Below, piece after piece: positions 42,032-51,414 of a DNA stretch of 64,000 nt. The stretch is from Pseudotamlana agarivorans (GTDB taxonomy: Bacteria > Bacteroidota > Bacteroidia > Flavobacteriales > Flavobacteriaceae), in the NCBI RefSeq assembly GCF_018860245.1, contig NZ_JAHKPD010000011.1:62001-126000 (forward strand), read 5' to 3'. The stretch's first letter is position 1, and each line of letters starts with the position of its first letter. Both the position numbers and the translations under genes were made by a program. The notes beneath the pieces are model-generated. The model had not been told where the DNA came from, ran no database searches, and was given only the letters and a program-made list of their open reading frames with translations.

Positions 42032-43492
42032 CTAACGTACAGGTATCTCCTTCAAAATCGCCAATACAAATTTCCAATATTTTTGAACTGAAGAAATTTG
42101 AGCACGTTCATCAGGAGAATGCGCGCCTTTAATTGTTGGCCCGAAACTAATCATATCCATTTCAGGGTAATTTTGTCCAAGAATACCGCATTCTAAACCA
42201 GCATGGCAAGCGGCAACATGGGCTTTTTCACCATTTAAATCTTCATAGATTTTGTCCATGACTTTTAAAATAGCAGAATCCATATTTGGTGCCCAACCTG
42301 GGTAATCACCCGAAACCTCAACTTCACAACCAGTCAATTCAAACGTAGAACGTAATGTATTTGCTAAATCGTCCTTAGAACTTTCAACTGAAGACCGCGT
42401 TAAACATCCAATATGAATCTCGCCATCTTTTACAATAATTCTAGCGATATTATTTGAAGTTTCCACCAGTCCAGGGATATCTGCACTCATACGATACACA
42501 CCGTTTACGGCTGCATAAATTGCTCGAGTTACCCCTTCTTGAACGCCTAGATCCATAATGTTTTCAGGCGTATCACATTTAGAAACTTCAATTACTAAAT
42601 CAGGCTCCATGGTTTTAAGTTCCTTTTGAATGGTATTGGCAATAAGCGCCATTTCCAATAAAAAGGCATCTTCATGAATGGCATCAATGGCCACAATAGC
42701 ATGACTCTCACGCGGAATTGCGTTACGTAAACTTCCGCCGTTTATCTCTGAAATTCTCAATCCGAAATTTTCAAAACCATCAAACAAAACGCGGTTCATG
42801 ATTTTATTAGCATTTCCTAAGCCTTCATGAATTTGCATGCCCGAATGCCCACCTTGAAGTCCTTTTACAGTAATTTCATAACCAATTTTAAACTCAGGAG
42901 TTTCTTCTAAATTATATGTTCGCTTTGCAGTCACATCAACACCACCGGCGCAACCTACGCCAATTTCATCGTCTTCTTCGGTATCTAAATTCAATAGAAT
43001 ACCACCAGAAAGGAGTCCGCCTTTTAAGCCCATGGCACCCGTCATTCCTGTTTCTTCATCTATAGTGAACAAAGCTTCAATGGCAGGGTGAGCAATCGTA
43101 TCACTTTCTAAAATCGCCATGATAGTAGCTACACCTAATCCGTTATCTGCACCAAGCGTCGTACCCTTAGCACGAACCCAATCACCATCAACATACATTT
43201 CTATACCTTGCGTATCAAAATCAAAATCGGTATCATTATTTTTTTGATGAACCATATCTAAATGCGATTGCATCACGATGGTTACCCTGTCTTCCATTCC
43301 GGCAGTTGCAGGCTTTTTAATAATCACATTCCCTACTTCATCAACTATAGTTTCTAATCCTAAATTTTCACCAAAGGCTTTCATAAAAGCAATCACACGT
43401 TCTTCTTTTTTTGAAGGACGCGGAACGGCGTTTAAATCTGCAAATTTATTCCAAAGGGCTTGAGGTTCTAATTGTCTTACTTCCGTGCTCAT
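42032..43492 (-). CDS. pepD: Cytosolic aminoacyl-histidine dipeptidase
   Basis: A 486-residue M20-family dizinc peptidase (PepD/Xaa-His dipeptidase). Metal-site motifs are IVMQSHLDMVHQ (His ligand, about residue 80), TTLGADNGLGVATIMAI (bridging Asp) and ALFTIDEETGMTGAMGL (catalytic Glu pair). ACHAGLECGIL and ISFGPTIKGAHSPDE lie near the end. It likely hydrolyses a broad range of dipeptides in the cytoplasm. Confidence 0.93.
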   Translation of the reverse strand: MSTEVRQLEPQALWNKFADLNAVPRPSKKEERVIAFMKAFGENLGLETIVDEVGNVIIKKPATAGMEDRVTIVMQSHLDMVHQKNNDTDFDFDTQGIEMYVDGDWVRAKGTTLGADNGLGVATIMAILESDTIAHPAIEALFTIDEETGMTGAMGLKGGLLSGGILLNLDTEEDDEIGVGCAGGVDVTAKRTYNLEETPEFKIGYEITVKGLQGGHSGMQIHEGLGNANKIMNRVLFDGFENFGLRISEINGGSLRNAIPRESHAIVAIDAIHEDAFLLEMALIANTIQKELKTMEPDLVIEVSKCDTPENIMDLGVQEGVTRAIYAAVNGVYRMSADIPGLVETSNNIARIIVKDGEIHIGCLTRSSVESSKDDLANTLRSTFELTGCEVEVSGDYPGWAPNMDSAILKVMDKIYEDLNGEKAHVAACHAGLECGILGQNYPEMDMISFGPTIKGAHSPDERAQISSVQKYWKFVLAILKEIPVR

Positions 43493-43633
43493 CTTGTGAT
43501 TATTTTATCTTTCAAAGATAGAAAAAATGCCTTGACCTCAACTTGTTTCCATGGGGTGAATCACTAAGTTTTAACAAAGTTTAACCTTAATGTCATCTTT
43601 CAGAATTCTAAAATTTAATCCTCTAATTTTTTA

Positions 43634-43641
43634 GTATTTTT
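43634..43641 (+). promoter_or_regulatory. -7 element adjoining the DUF3810 start codon
   Basis: TATTTTTG ends only 4 bases before the ATG at 43646, so the RNA would start at or near the A of the start codon (leaderless). Confidence 0.5.
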
Positions 43642-43645
43642 GGTC

Positions 43646-44713
43646 ATGCTCCAAAACAAAAAAACACTTTTAGCACTAGCTTTAATACCTCAAATCATTT
43701 TAATTAGAATACTATCTAATTACCCTGAGTTTGTCGAAAATTATTACAGTAATGGCTTGTATCCTTTTATCTCAAAACTATTCAGGTTCGTATTAGGTTG
43801 GTTGCCTTTCTCTTTTGGTGATTTTGTATATGCCTTAACCTTGATATATGGCGTGAGATGGCTTATATTAAACAGAAAACGTTTAAGATTAGATACTAAA
43901 AACTGGCTTATTGATATTTTTGCTACTTTATCTATTTTTTACTTTGTATTTCATTTGTTTTGGGGCTTGAATTATTACCGCCTACCCCTTCATAAGAGTT
44001 TGAATTTGGCGCACGATTATTCTACAGAACAACTTATTACTTTCACGGAAAATCTAATCAAAAAATCGAATGCTGTACATTCAGAAATCACAAAAAACGA
44101 TACTTTAAAAGTAGACATGCCTTTTAATAAATTAGATATTTTGAAAATGGCACCCCATGGATATAATAACTTAAAAGAGACTTTTCCACATTTAGAATAT
44201 AGTACTAAAAGTGTAAAAAGATCCTTATTCAGCTATCCGTTAACTTATATGGGTTTTAGCGGTTATTTAAATCCGTTTACGAATGAAGCCCAGGTTGATG
44301 GCTTGATTCCAATCTACAAATTATCAACCACCACGACACACGAAATCGCCCATCAATTAGGTTATGCTGCTGAAAATGAAGCCAATTTTATAGGCAGTAT
44401 GGCCGCGATAAAACATGAGAATATCTACATAAGATATACGGGCTACACCTTCGGATTACGATTCTGTTTGAATGAAATTTACAGACGTGACCCCGATTTA
44501 TACGAAGCCATGGCAGAAACTGTAAACCCAGGAATATTTAAAAACTACAAAGAGGTTCGTGAATTTTGGGTAAAACACCAAAATCCTGCCGAACCTCTTT
44601 TTAAATCCTTTTATAATGGTTTTCTAAAAGCGAACAAACAAAGCAAGGGCATGCAAAGTTATAATTATGTTGTGGCGCTTTTAGTGAACTATTATGAAAA
44701 AAATAGTTTATAA
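43646..44713 (+). CDS. DUF3810 membrane protein with HExxH motif
   Basis: A 355-residue protein with about three TM helices in the first 105 residues (LALALIPQIILIRIL, FGDFVYALTLIYGV, LSIFYFVFHLFWGLNYY) and a soluble C-terminal domain. The motif TTTHEIAHQLGYAAENEANF (about residue 230) has HEIAH plus a downstream Glu, the layout of a zincin peptidase. The family (DUF3810) has no proven function; a membrane metalloprotease is likely. The longest frame starts with a TTG two codons earlier, inside the promoter, so I use ATG 43646. Confidence 0.85.
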   Translation: MLQNKKTLLALALIPQIILIRILSNYPEFVENYYSNGLYPFISKLFRFVLGWLPFSFGDFVYALTLIYGVRWLILNRKRLRLDTKNWLIDIFATLSIFYFVFHLFWGLNYYRLPLHKSLNLAHDYSTEQLITFTENLIKKSNAVHSEITKNDTLKVDMPFNKLDILKMAPHGYNNLKETFPHLEYSTKSVKRSLFSYPLTYMGFSGYLNPFTNEAQVDGLIPIYKLSTTTTHEIAHQLGYAAENEANFIGSMAAIKHENIYIRYTGYTFGLRFCLNEIYRRDPDLYEAMAETVNPGIFKNYKEVREFWVKHQNPAEPLFKSFYNGFLKANKQSKGMQSYNYVVALLVNYYEKNSL

Positions 44714-44714
44714 A

Positions 44715-45512
44715 TCACTCAACTAATTGAGCGTCTTCAGGCAATTCAAAAATATCCTGATTAACTTGTTCTTTAGTCAATTTCACATTATAAAAATTAT
44801 TTTCACTATGTACAGTAGTTGGTAAATTATTTTCGTATTCATACCTAACAATGGTTTTTGGCAATAATACGCCATTAAATTCTTCCCATTCGCTGTATTT
44901 TCTAAAGTGCCATTCTTTAGCTTTTTCTTTCGTGAAAAATGTAACGGTATACCCTAACCATTCCATTTTATAAGTATCAGGGTTGTAATAAAGCGCGTAT
45001 TCATCCTCCGGAGACTCACCTACACCACTTTCATAACCTACTTTTATTCCAGGGTATGTTTTTCCTTCAAAAACTAAAGGTGCGATATCACTGTATACAA
45101 TCCCATCATCAGCCAAAATGAAAGGCATCGCATAGAAGTAAGACATTAAGTTATAATAGAATTTAGGCTTCCCTTTGTATTCAGTGTCGTTTTTATTTTG
45201 CAACCAAACTTGCTTTCCGTCATAACCAAGCTTATGGTCAGGCGTTTCAACTAGAGATTTTCTATTCCATAAATCTGTTGAGGTCACCTCATCGACTCCG
45301 TTTTTTTTCATGGTAAACTCTAAAAAACGCATCTTTTTCCATTGATCTAATCCGCCATGGGCTTCAAACACTTTTACTAAGGCTTCTGGGTAGTTACTTT
45401 CAACAACGACAGCTTCAGTTTCTGTGGCTTCTGGAGTTTCAACTGTTTCTTTTTTAACATCTTTACAAGAAAAGATAGAAGCAGCTATAAACAAATAAAT
45501 AAAGTTTTTCAT
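44715..45512 (-). CDS. Lipoprotein of unknown function (DUF6503-like)
   Basis: A 265-residue exported lipoprotein with lipobox IFSC (Cys about residue 16) and a Glu/Thr-rich linker to residue 40. The beta-rich domain follows: ALVKVFEAHGGLDQWKKM at its start and KLTEQ-like end strands. It resembles LolA/outer-membrane-lipoprotein-sorting-like folds described for DUF6503 proteins. No role known. It is convergent with the DUF3810 gene, with one base between the stop codons. Confidence 0.7.
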   Translation of the reverse strand: MKNFIYLFIAASIFSCKDVKKETVETPEATETEAVVVESNYPEALVKVFEAHGGLDQWKKMRFLEFTMKKNGVDEVTSTDLWNRKSLVETPDHKLGYDGKQVWLQNKNDTEYKGKPKFYYNLMSYFYAMPFILADDGIVYSDIAPLVFEGKTYPGIKVGYESGVGESPEDEYALYYNPDTYKMEWLGYTVTFFTKEKAKEWHFRKYSEWEEFNGVLLPKTIVRYEYENNLPTTVHSENNFYNVKLTKEQVNQDIFELPEDAQLVE

Positions 45513-45594
45513 TTTTTAATTTTAAAAGGTTTTAGGTTTTGACGCACTAAGATCAAGTTAATTACATAAAATCGATTACTTTTGCTTCACTTTT

Positions 45595-46389
45595 ATGAAA
45601 GAAATAACAAGTATACAGAATCCTCTTATAAAACAGTTATCACAATTAAAAGATAAGTCTCGTGAGCGCAGAAAAACGGGCACTTTTTTAATTGAAGGCG
45701 CACGTGAAATCTCTTTAGCTATCAAAGGTGGATTTCAGCTAGAAACTATTTTGTTTTATCCTGAATTATTTTCCTCTGAAAAACTAAGCACCTTTACTTC
45801 TGAAGTTATTCAACAGATTGAAATATCAAAAGAAGTATATCAAAAATTAGCCTATCGTGAAACTACTGAAGGTGTTTTAGCTGTGGCAAAATCGAAGACT
45901 CAGGATATTTCTCAGTTAAAAATTGAAAAAGAAAACCCTTTAATATTAATTGCTGAAGCCCCTGAAAAACCCGGAAACATTGGTGCCCTTTTAAGAACTG
46001 CCGATGCTGCCAATATCGATGCAGTGATTATCGCCAATCCGAAAACAGATTTATACAATCCGAATATTATCCGCTCAAGTGTAGGTTGTGTTTTTACTAA
46101 TACCATTGCCACTGGAAGCACTTCTGAAATTATTGATTTCTTAAAAAAGAAAAATATCAATATTTACTGTGCAGCATTACAAGCTTCAGTTTCATATCAC
46201 ACACAAAATTTCGCTAAACCTACAGCCCTTGTTGTTGGTACAGAAGCTATTGGATTAAGTGATGAATGGCGTAAAAATTCTACTCAAAACATCATTATCC
46301 CGATGCAAGGTGAAATTGACTCCATGAATGTTTCTGTTGCGGCAGGAATTCTTGTTTTCGAAGCTAAGAGACAACGGAATTTTAAATAG
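45595..46389 (+). CDS. TrmH-family RNA 2'-O-methyltransferase
   Basis: A 264-residue SpoU/TrmH-type knotted methyltransferase. The N-terminal RNA-binding part begins ITSIQNPLIKQLSQLKDKSRERRKTGTFLIEG. SPOUT motifs are EAPEKPGNIGALLRTADAAN, NPNIIRSSVGCVF and IPMQGEIDSMNVSVAAGILVFEA. Methylates rRNA or tRNA ribose; the target is not predictable. A -7 element TACTTTTG is seen just upstream. Confidence 0.92.
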   Translation: MKEITSIQNPLIKQLSQLKDKSRERRKTGTFLIEGAREISLAIKGGFQLETILFYPELFSSEKLSTFTSEVIQQIEISKEVYQKLAYRETTEGVLAVAKSKTQDISQLKIEKENPLILIAEAPEKPGNIGALLRTADAANIDAVIIANPKTDLYNPNIIRSSVGCVFTNTIATGSTSEIIDFLKKKNINIYCAALQASVSYHTQNFAKPTALVVGTEAIGLSDEWRKNSTQNIIIPMQGEIDSMNVSVAAGILVFEAKRQRNFK

Positions 46390-46466
46390 AGTAAAATCTA
46401 CCGAATTACCCTTTTCACTCTTAAAACGCTCTCAACATTCAATAATAATTAAAACATCCCCCATAA

Positions 46467-47699
46467 ATGACAGCACAAACCCTTTTCTATATTATTATAG
46501 CCATTATTATCATCAATTTTATTGTTGATAAAATCTTAGATGCTTTAAACGCTAAACATTATAACGACACCCTTCCGGAGGAACTAAAAGATGTTTACGA
46601 CACTCAAGAATATCAAAAATCACAAAATTATAAAGCAACCAACTACAAGTTTGAAATTATCACTTCGACCTTTTCTCTAGTACTCACTTTAGGTTTTCTA
46701 TTTCTTGATGGCTTTAAATATGTTGATGATATAGCAAGAAGCTACAGTGACAATCCCATAATAATTGCTTTAATTTTCTTCGGAATTATCATGATTGGAA
46801 GCGATATTTTAACCACGCCATTTTCCTATTACAGTACGTTTGTGATTGAAGAAAAATTCGGATTCAATAAAAGCACAAAAAAGTTATTCTTTCTTGACAA
46901 ACTAAAAGGCTGGCTTATGATGACTCTTGTTGGTGGTGGTATATTAGCATTAATTATCTGGTTTTACCATGTCACCGGAACACAGTTTTGGTTATATGCT
47001 TGGGCCTTGGTAGCTGTTTTTAGCCTGTTTATGAATATGTTTTACTCCAAATTAATTGTACCTCTATTCAATAAGCAAACACCTTTAGAAGCTGGAAGTT
47101 TGCGTGATAACATTTCAAAATACGCAGAAACAGTTGGTTTTAAATTGGAAAAAATATTTGTAATTGACGGTTCTAAAAGAAGCACTAAAGCCAACGCTTA
47201 TTTTTCTGGCTTCGGAAGTGAAAAACGTGTAACACTTTATGATACTTTAATTAACGACTTAGATGAAGATGAAATCGTTGCTGTTTTAGCACACGAAGTA
47301 GGGCATTACAAGAAGAAACATATCATCTTTAATTTATGCGCCTCCATCCTACTTACGGGATTAACACTTTACATCCTGTCTTTATTCATTTCAAACCCGC
47401 TATTATCAAGCGCATTAGGAGTTGAAATCCCTAGTTTTCATATGGGGTTGATTGCTTTTGGGTTACTCTATTCTCCTATTTCTGAAGTTACAGGATTAAT
47501 CATGAATCTATTCTCTAGAAAGTTTGAATATCAAGCAGATGATTATGCAAAAACCACTTATAAAGCTGAGCCGTTAATCACCTCGCTTAAAAAATTGTCT
47601 AAAAACAGCTTGAGTAATTTAACACCTCATCCTGCATATGTATTTATGCATTACTCTCACCCTACTTTGTTACAGAGAATTATGAATTTAAAGAAATAA
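46467..47699 (+). CDS. M48-family membrane metallopeptidase (CAAX protease type)
   Basis: A 410-residue multi-pass zinc protease like Ste24/CAAX prenyl protease 1. About seven TM segments; zinc motif AVLAHEVGHYKKKH (about residue 275) and the third ligand in EYQADDYAKTTYKA (about residue 352). SKRSTKANAYFSGFGSEKRVTLYDTLI precedes the motif as usual. In bacteria it probably clears membrane proteins. Confidence 0.92.
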   Translation: MTAQTLFYIIIAIIIINFIVDKILDALNAKHYNDTLPEELKDVYDTQEYQKSQNYKATNYKFEIITSTFSLVLTLGFLFLDGFKYVDDIARSYSDNPIIIALIFFGIIMIGSDILTTPFSYYSTFVIEEKFGFNKSTKKLFFLDKLKGWLMMTLVGGGILALIIWFYHVTGTQFWLYAWALVAVFSLFMNMFYSKLIVPLFNKQTPLEAGSLRDNISKYAETVGFKLEKIFVIDGSKRSTKANAYFSGFGSEKRVTLYDTLINDLDEDEIVAVLAHEVGHYKKKHIIFNLCASILLTGLTLYILSLFISNPLLSSALGVEIPSFHMGLIAFGLLYSPISEVTGLIMNLFSRKFEYQADDYAKTTYKAEPLITSLKKLSKNSLSNLTPHPAYVFMHYSHPTLLQRIMNLKK

Positions 47700-47727
47700 G
47701 ATAGCATTCTTAAAATAAGAAAAACAA

Positions 47728-47765
47728 AAAAAGGCCTGTAACACATTTAGTATACAGGCCTTTTT
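47728..47765. terminator. Bidirectional terminator between M48 and OmpA genes
   Basis: A 13-bp perfect stem AAAAAGGCCTGTA/TACAGGCCTTTTT. It lies between convergent genes and has A/T-runs on both sides. Confidence 0.88.
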
Positions 47766-47851
47766 AAAATTTATTAATTTGAAATGATTATCAGTTTCGT
47801 CATGACGCTAAACTAATTTTTAGTATTTACACAAATACAAAAACGAGCTTA

Positions 47852-49951
47852 TTACCTCACTAAAACCACTTCAACACGTCTGTTATTTCTTCTACCTTCT
47901 TTTGTAGTATTATCATCAATTGGGTTAGATTCTCCAAAACCTTTATGTGATAATCTAGATGAGCTAATGCCGTTTTCAATCAAATATGTCATTACGGCAC
48001 TTGCTCTATTTTCAGATAACTTTTGGTTTAAAGTATCGGACCCTGAACTATCCGTATGGCCATTAATAGAAAAGTGTGAATTAGGGTAATCCTTTAAAAC
48101 CCCCACAATATTATCCAAAACAGCTTTAGACGAATCTTTTAAAGTCGCTTTTCCGTTATTAAATAAAATCGTTTTTGCATAAGCATTTAATGTTTTCAAT
48201 ACAGCTTCAGTTACTTTTGGTGCTGGAGACGGACAACCATCATACTCAATTGTTCCTGCTACCTTAGGGCATTGATCTACATTGTCTAACACACCATCAT
48301 TATCAGCATCTCCCCATGGGCAACCTTTATTCTCTAAAGTACCAGCCATATTCGGACAAGCATCTACATTATCTAAAACACCATCAGCATCAGAATCTCC
48401 CCAAGGACATCCTTTATTTTCTTTAGGACCTGCCTCATTCGGACAAGCATCTTCATTATCTAAAACACCATCAGCGTCAGCATCTCCCCACGGGCATCCA
48501 CTATTTTCTTCGGGACCTGCAACTTTAGGACAAGCATCTAACTTATCAATAACACCATCGCCATCACGATCTTTTGCATCACCTTGGTAAACAGGAATTT
48601 TTATACCTGCATAAACATCGGCAGCCTTAGTATTGTCGCTAACCAATGCACTTAACACAGAACCCGACCCCACATATAATGGACCAAATCTTAATCCAGC
48701 TCCAGCTTGAAACCCACTGTATTGCACGACACCCATTGGCAAGTAAAAACTAAATAGTTTACTTTCAAAACGAGGTGTTAAAGATACCGTGTTAGCTATA
48801 CGTGTAGCCCCTACATTATCCTTTGAGACCAAAGATAAATCGGTATTTAAGTTTACATATAAACGATTTGTAAAACTCCAGTCTGCATTAAAATGTAATG
48901 CTGTTGGTAAGTTTACTTTATAACCTTTTTTACTTTCATCTAAAACATAGTAATTTCTTAAAAAGTCTTCAAAACTATCAGCATTATCAAATTCATCCTC
49001 AAGATTTTCTACGGTGTCAAATTTATCTATTATATACGTTTCCTCTACACCATCTTTATAATTAATACTCCCTATGTCTGTAATAGAAAGTCCTAATTTA
49101 AGCTTGTACTTATTTTTATCTTTAACATAATAGGTGTCGCCATTGCTATTTGTTTTTTGGTAGTCTGGGTAATTTGGACGCCATTCGTACACAAAACCTA
49201 TGTCGAAACCAACACCTGTAGCATTAGGAAGCTCATATTCGTACCCATCTTCATCAACAGTAGAGTCAAAAACCGCATACGTTAAACGACCTGTAGTTTC
49301 TATAGTACCTAGATCTGGACCAGCGCCATCTACCAGATAATCAACACTAATATTATCACCATTAATATGGGCACTACCAGCACCTTGAAGATATTTGGCG
49401 GTAAGACCTGCTTTTAAAAACATGGTTCTATCATCTATAATCACTCGAGCATAAGTAACCCCTAATTCACCCCAACCATGACCTGTTGTAATTAAACTAC
49501 CATCATCAAAGTTAACATCGTCACCATCATCGCTATCAAAGTTTTCAATAAGATTTCCATTAACATTATGTGCGGTCACAAAGGCTCTAGAACGCGTAAA
49601 AACAGCTAAAGAGCTCTTTCTATTTATATTGAACATAAATGAAGGCCCCATAATATCGGTATTCACAAGCGCATTGTTGTTATCTGTAGGATAGATATTT
49701 GCACTGGCATCAAAATCATAGTCATCTTTAATAGCATCAAAAACATTTACACCAGCATAGTCATTGCCAATAAAAGCACTAACGCCCACGAGGTTAATAT
49801 CTGTTTTAAAACGGGAATCCGTAATATTAGCAGGGTTGGCAATTACGCTATTCACACCACTGTAATTGTCGGTTAAAAACCCATTAAATGATTGACCTTG
49901 CATCACTAATGACGATGCCATGACCAATAATAGTAAAGTAATTTTTCTCAT
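47852..49951 (-). CDS. OmpA-family protein with DUF5723-like barrel and TSP3 repeats
   Basis: A 699-residue outer-membrane protein. A signal peptide (cleavage near MQGQ) leads to an N-terminal barrel-like domain (about residues 25-455, beginning FNGFLTDNYSGVNSVIANPANIT). Four to five thrombospondin type-3 calcium repeats follow (DRDGDGVIDKLDACPKVAG and variants, about residues 470-580). The C-terminal OmpA peptidoglycan-binding domain ends it (FSINGHTDSSGSDTLNQKLSENRASAV; NNRRVEVVLVR). The repeats are nearly identical in DNA. It probably ties the outer membrane to the cell wall. Confidence 0.9.
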   Translation of the reverse strand: MRKITLLLLVMASSLVMQGQSFNGFLTDNYSGVNSVIANPANITDSRFKTDINLVGVSAFIGNDYAGVNVFDAIKDDYDFDASANIYPTDNNNALVNTDIMGPSFMFNINRKSSLAVFTRSRAFVTAHNVNGNLIENFDSDDGDDVNFDDGSLITTGHGWGELGVTYARVIIDDRTMFLKAGLTAKYLQGAGSAHINGDNISVDYLVDGAGPDLGTIETTGRLTYAVFDSTVDEDGYEYELPNATGVGFDIGFVYEWRPNYPDYQKTNSNGDTYYVKDKNKYKLKLGLSITDIGSINYKDGVEETYIIDKFDTVENLEDEFDNADSFEDFLRNYYVLDESKKGYKVNLPTALHFNADWSFTNRLYVNLNTDLSLVSKDNVGATRIANTVSLTPRFESKLFSFYLPMGVVQYSGFQAGAGLRFGPLYVGSGSVLSALVSDNTKAADVYAGIKIPVYQGDAKDRDGDGVIDKLDACPKVAGPEENSGCPWGDADADGVLDNEDACPNEAGPKENKGCPWGDSDADGVLDNVDACPNMAGTLENKGCPWGDADNDGVLDNVDQCPKVAGTIEYDGCPSPAPKVTEAVLKTLNAYAKTILFNNGKATLKDSSKAVLDNIVGVLKDYPNSHFSINGHTDSSGSDTLNQKLSENRASAVMTYLIENGISSSRLSHKGFGESNPIDDNTTKEGRRNNRRVEVVLVR

Positions 49952-50146
49952 TAATTTTGTTGTTTGGTTTGTAAAGCACGAAAATAAAACATTTATGTTA
50001 AAGAAAACATAAAATTAAGGTTAAACCTAATGCCTATGCAGCTTGTATTGCCCCTAAAATTCATTTTTACATTTCTAATTACTATAAACTTATTAGTATA
50101 TTACCAACCATAAGCTAAAAAACTAATTAACCGAAAGCCATAAAAA

Positions 50147-50725
50147 ATGAAAATCTATACAAAAACTGGAGATAAAGGAACAACGGCATTATTTGGAGGT
50201 ACACGTGTACCTAAACATCATATTAGAATTGAAAGCTACGGAACGGTAGACGAATTAAACTCTTATTTAGGATTGATACGCGATCAACCCATTCACCAAG
50301 ATTATATCGATTTAATTATACGGATTCAAGACAGGCTTTTCACGATTGGAGCAGTTTTAGCTACAGACCCAGAAAAAGCAACTTTAAAAAACGGAAAAGC
50401 ACGTTTAAACATTTCCAAAATTTCTGATGAAGACATCGAACAGCTAGAGCATGAAATGGATATGATGAACGACGCCTTACCTGAAATGACCCATTTTATT
50501 TTACCTGGAGGTAATCAATCTGTGTCATTCTGTCACATAGCACGTTGCGTGTGCCGTAGAGCAGAGCGCTTAGCCTCTCAACTTAATGATTTAGAACCAT
50601 TTGAAGCAAACACCCTAACCTATCTAAACCGCTTATCTGACTACCTTTTTGTGTTGGCACGAAAGTTGTCTTATGATTTGCGAGCAGATGAAATTAAGTG
50701 GATTCCTGAAAAAAACCTGGAGTAG
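50147..50725 (+). CDS. PduO-type cob(I)alamin adenosyltransferase
   Basis: A 192-residue trimeric enzyme making adenosylcobalamin. Family motifs are MKIYTKTGDKGTTALFGGTRVPK (ATP site), YGTVDELNSYLG and CRRAERLASQLND with LNRLSDYLFVLARK. It stands alone, with no other cobalamin genes in the window. Confidence 0.93.
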   Translation: MKIYTKTGDKGTTALFGGTRVPKHHIRIESYGTVDELNSYLGLIRDQPIHQDYIDLIIRIQDRLFTIGAVLATDPEKATLKNGKARLNISKISDEDIEQLEHEMDMMNDALPEMTHFILPGGNQSVSFCHIARCVCRRAERLASQLNDLEPFEANTLTYLNRLSDYLFVLARKLSYDLRADEIKWIPEKNLE

Positions 50726-51025
50726 ATCCACTAAACAGAAGCTTAAAATTTAAATCCGTAAAATTAAACATCTCGGGTTTGAATCTTAAAAAAGATACGT
50801 TCTTGTAATTAATGATAAAAATGCGTTTTAAATAATCTTATTAAAATATTTAGAGATTAATTTCTATGAGGTTATTTAAACAAATGGTGAGCTAATACTA
50901 TAGAGAAGAATCTATTCTTTTAGGGGTTATAAAAAATATAAAAACAAAGAATGAGAAATAATTCGTTTTTTTCTTGTCTATTTGAACTAAAAATTTATTT
51001 TTGCACAAAATTAAACACGTAAGAA
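50726..51025. other. Gene-free 300-base gap
   Basis: AT-rich and without a credible frame. The only signal is the promoter of the next gene at its right end (TTG at 50974-50976, 19 bases, TATTTTTG at 50996-51003). Confidence 0.6.
50974..51003 (+). promoter_or_regulatory. Promoter of the DUF2795 gene
   Basis: -33 TTG (50974-50976), 19-base spacer, -7 TATTTTTG (50996-51003); the ATG follows 22 bases later. A full match to the Bacteroidota consensus. Confidence 0.7.
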
Positions 51026-51247
51026 ATGTATTGGACTTTAGAATTAGCATCTTACTTAAGTGATGCACCTTGGCCAGCGACAAAGGATGAGCTTATAGAT
51101 TACGCAATTCGAACGGGAGCACCGTTAGAAGTTGTGGAAAATTTACAATCTATCGAAGATGAAGGAGACTCTTATGACTCTATTGAAGAAATCTGGTCTG
51201 ACTATCCTACTGATGAAGATTACCTTTGGAATGAGGATGAATATTAG
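51026..51247 (+). CDS. DUF2795 protein
   Basis: A 73-residue protein beginning MYWTLELASYLSDAPWPATKDELIDYAIRTGAPLEVVENLQ, the DUF2795 pattern, with an acidic tail (DEDYLWNEDEY). Function unknown. It has its own promoter and terminator and stands directly upstream of secA. Confidence 0.88.
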   Translation: MYWTLELASYLSDAPWPATKDELIDYAIRTGAPLEVVENLQSIEDEGDSYDSIEEIWSDYPTDEDYLWNEDEY

Positions 51248-51268
51248 ATAAACGCATAAATAATAATT

Positions 51269-51298
51269 AAAAAGTCTCGATTTGAGGCTTTTTTTTTG
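51269..51298 (+). terminator. Terminator of the DUF2795 gene
   Basis: AAAAAGTCTC pairs with GAGGCTTTTT around a short loop, followed by more T. Confidence 0.8.
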
Positions 51299-51414
51299 TC
51301 CAAATCTTTAAACAAGATGTATCTTTGGAAGCACCAAAAAACGCATACAAAGAACCTTAAAAATAAATCATAAAACGCTTGCGATTGCAAGATGTAACAC
51401 ATAAAATAACTCTC

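Noticed and set aside
48282-48590. Rightward 102-codon frame opposite the OmpA/TSP3 gene
   Set aside because: It is the shadow of the Asp/Gly-rich repeats; its own repeats follow the TSP3 period.
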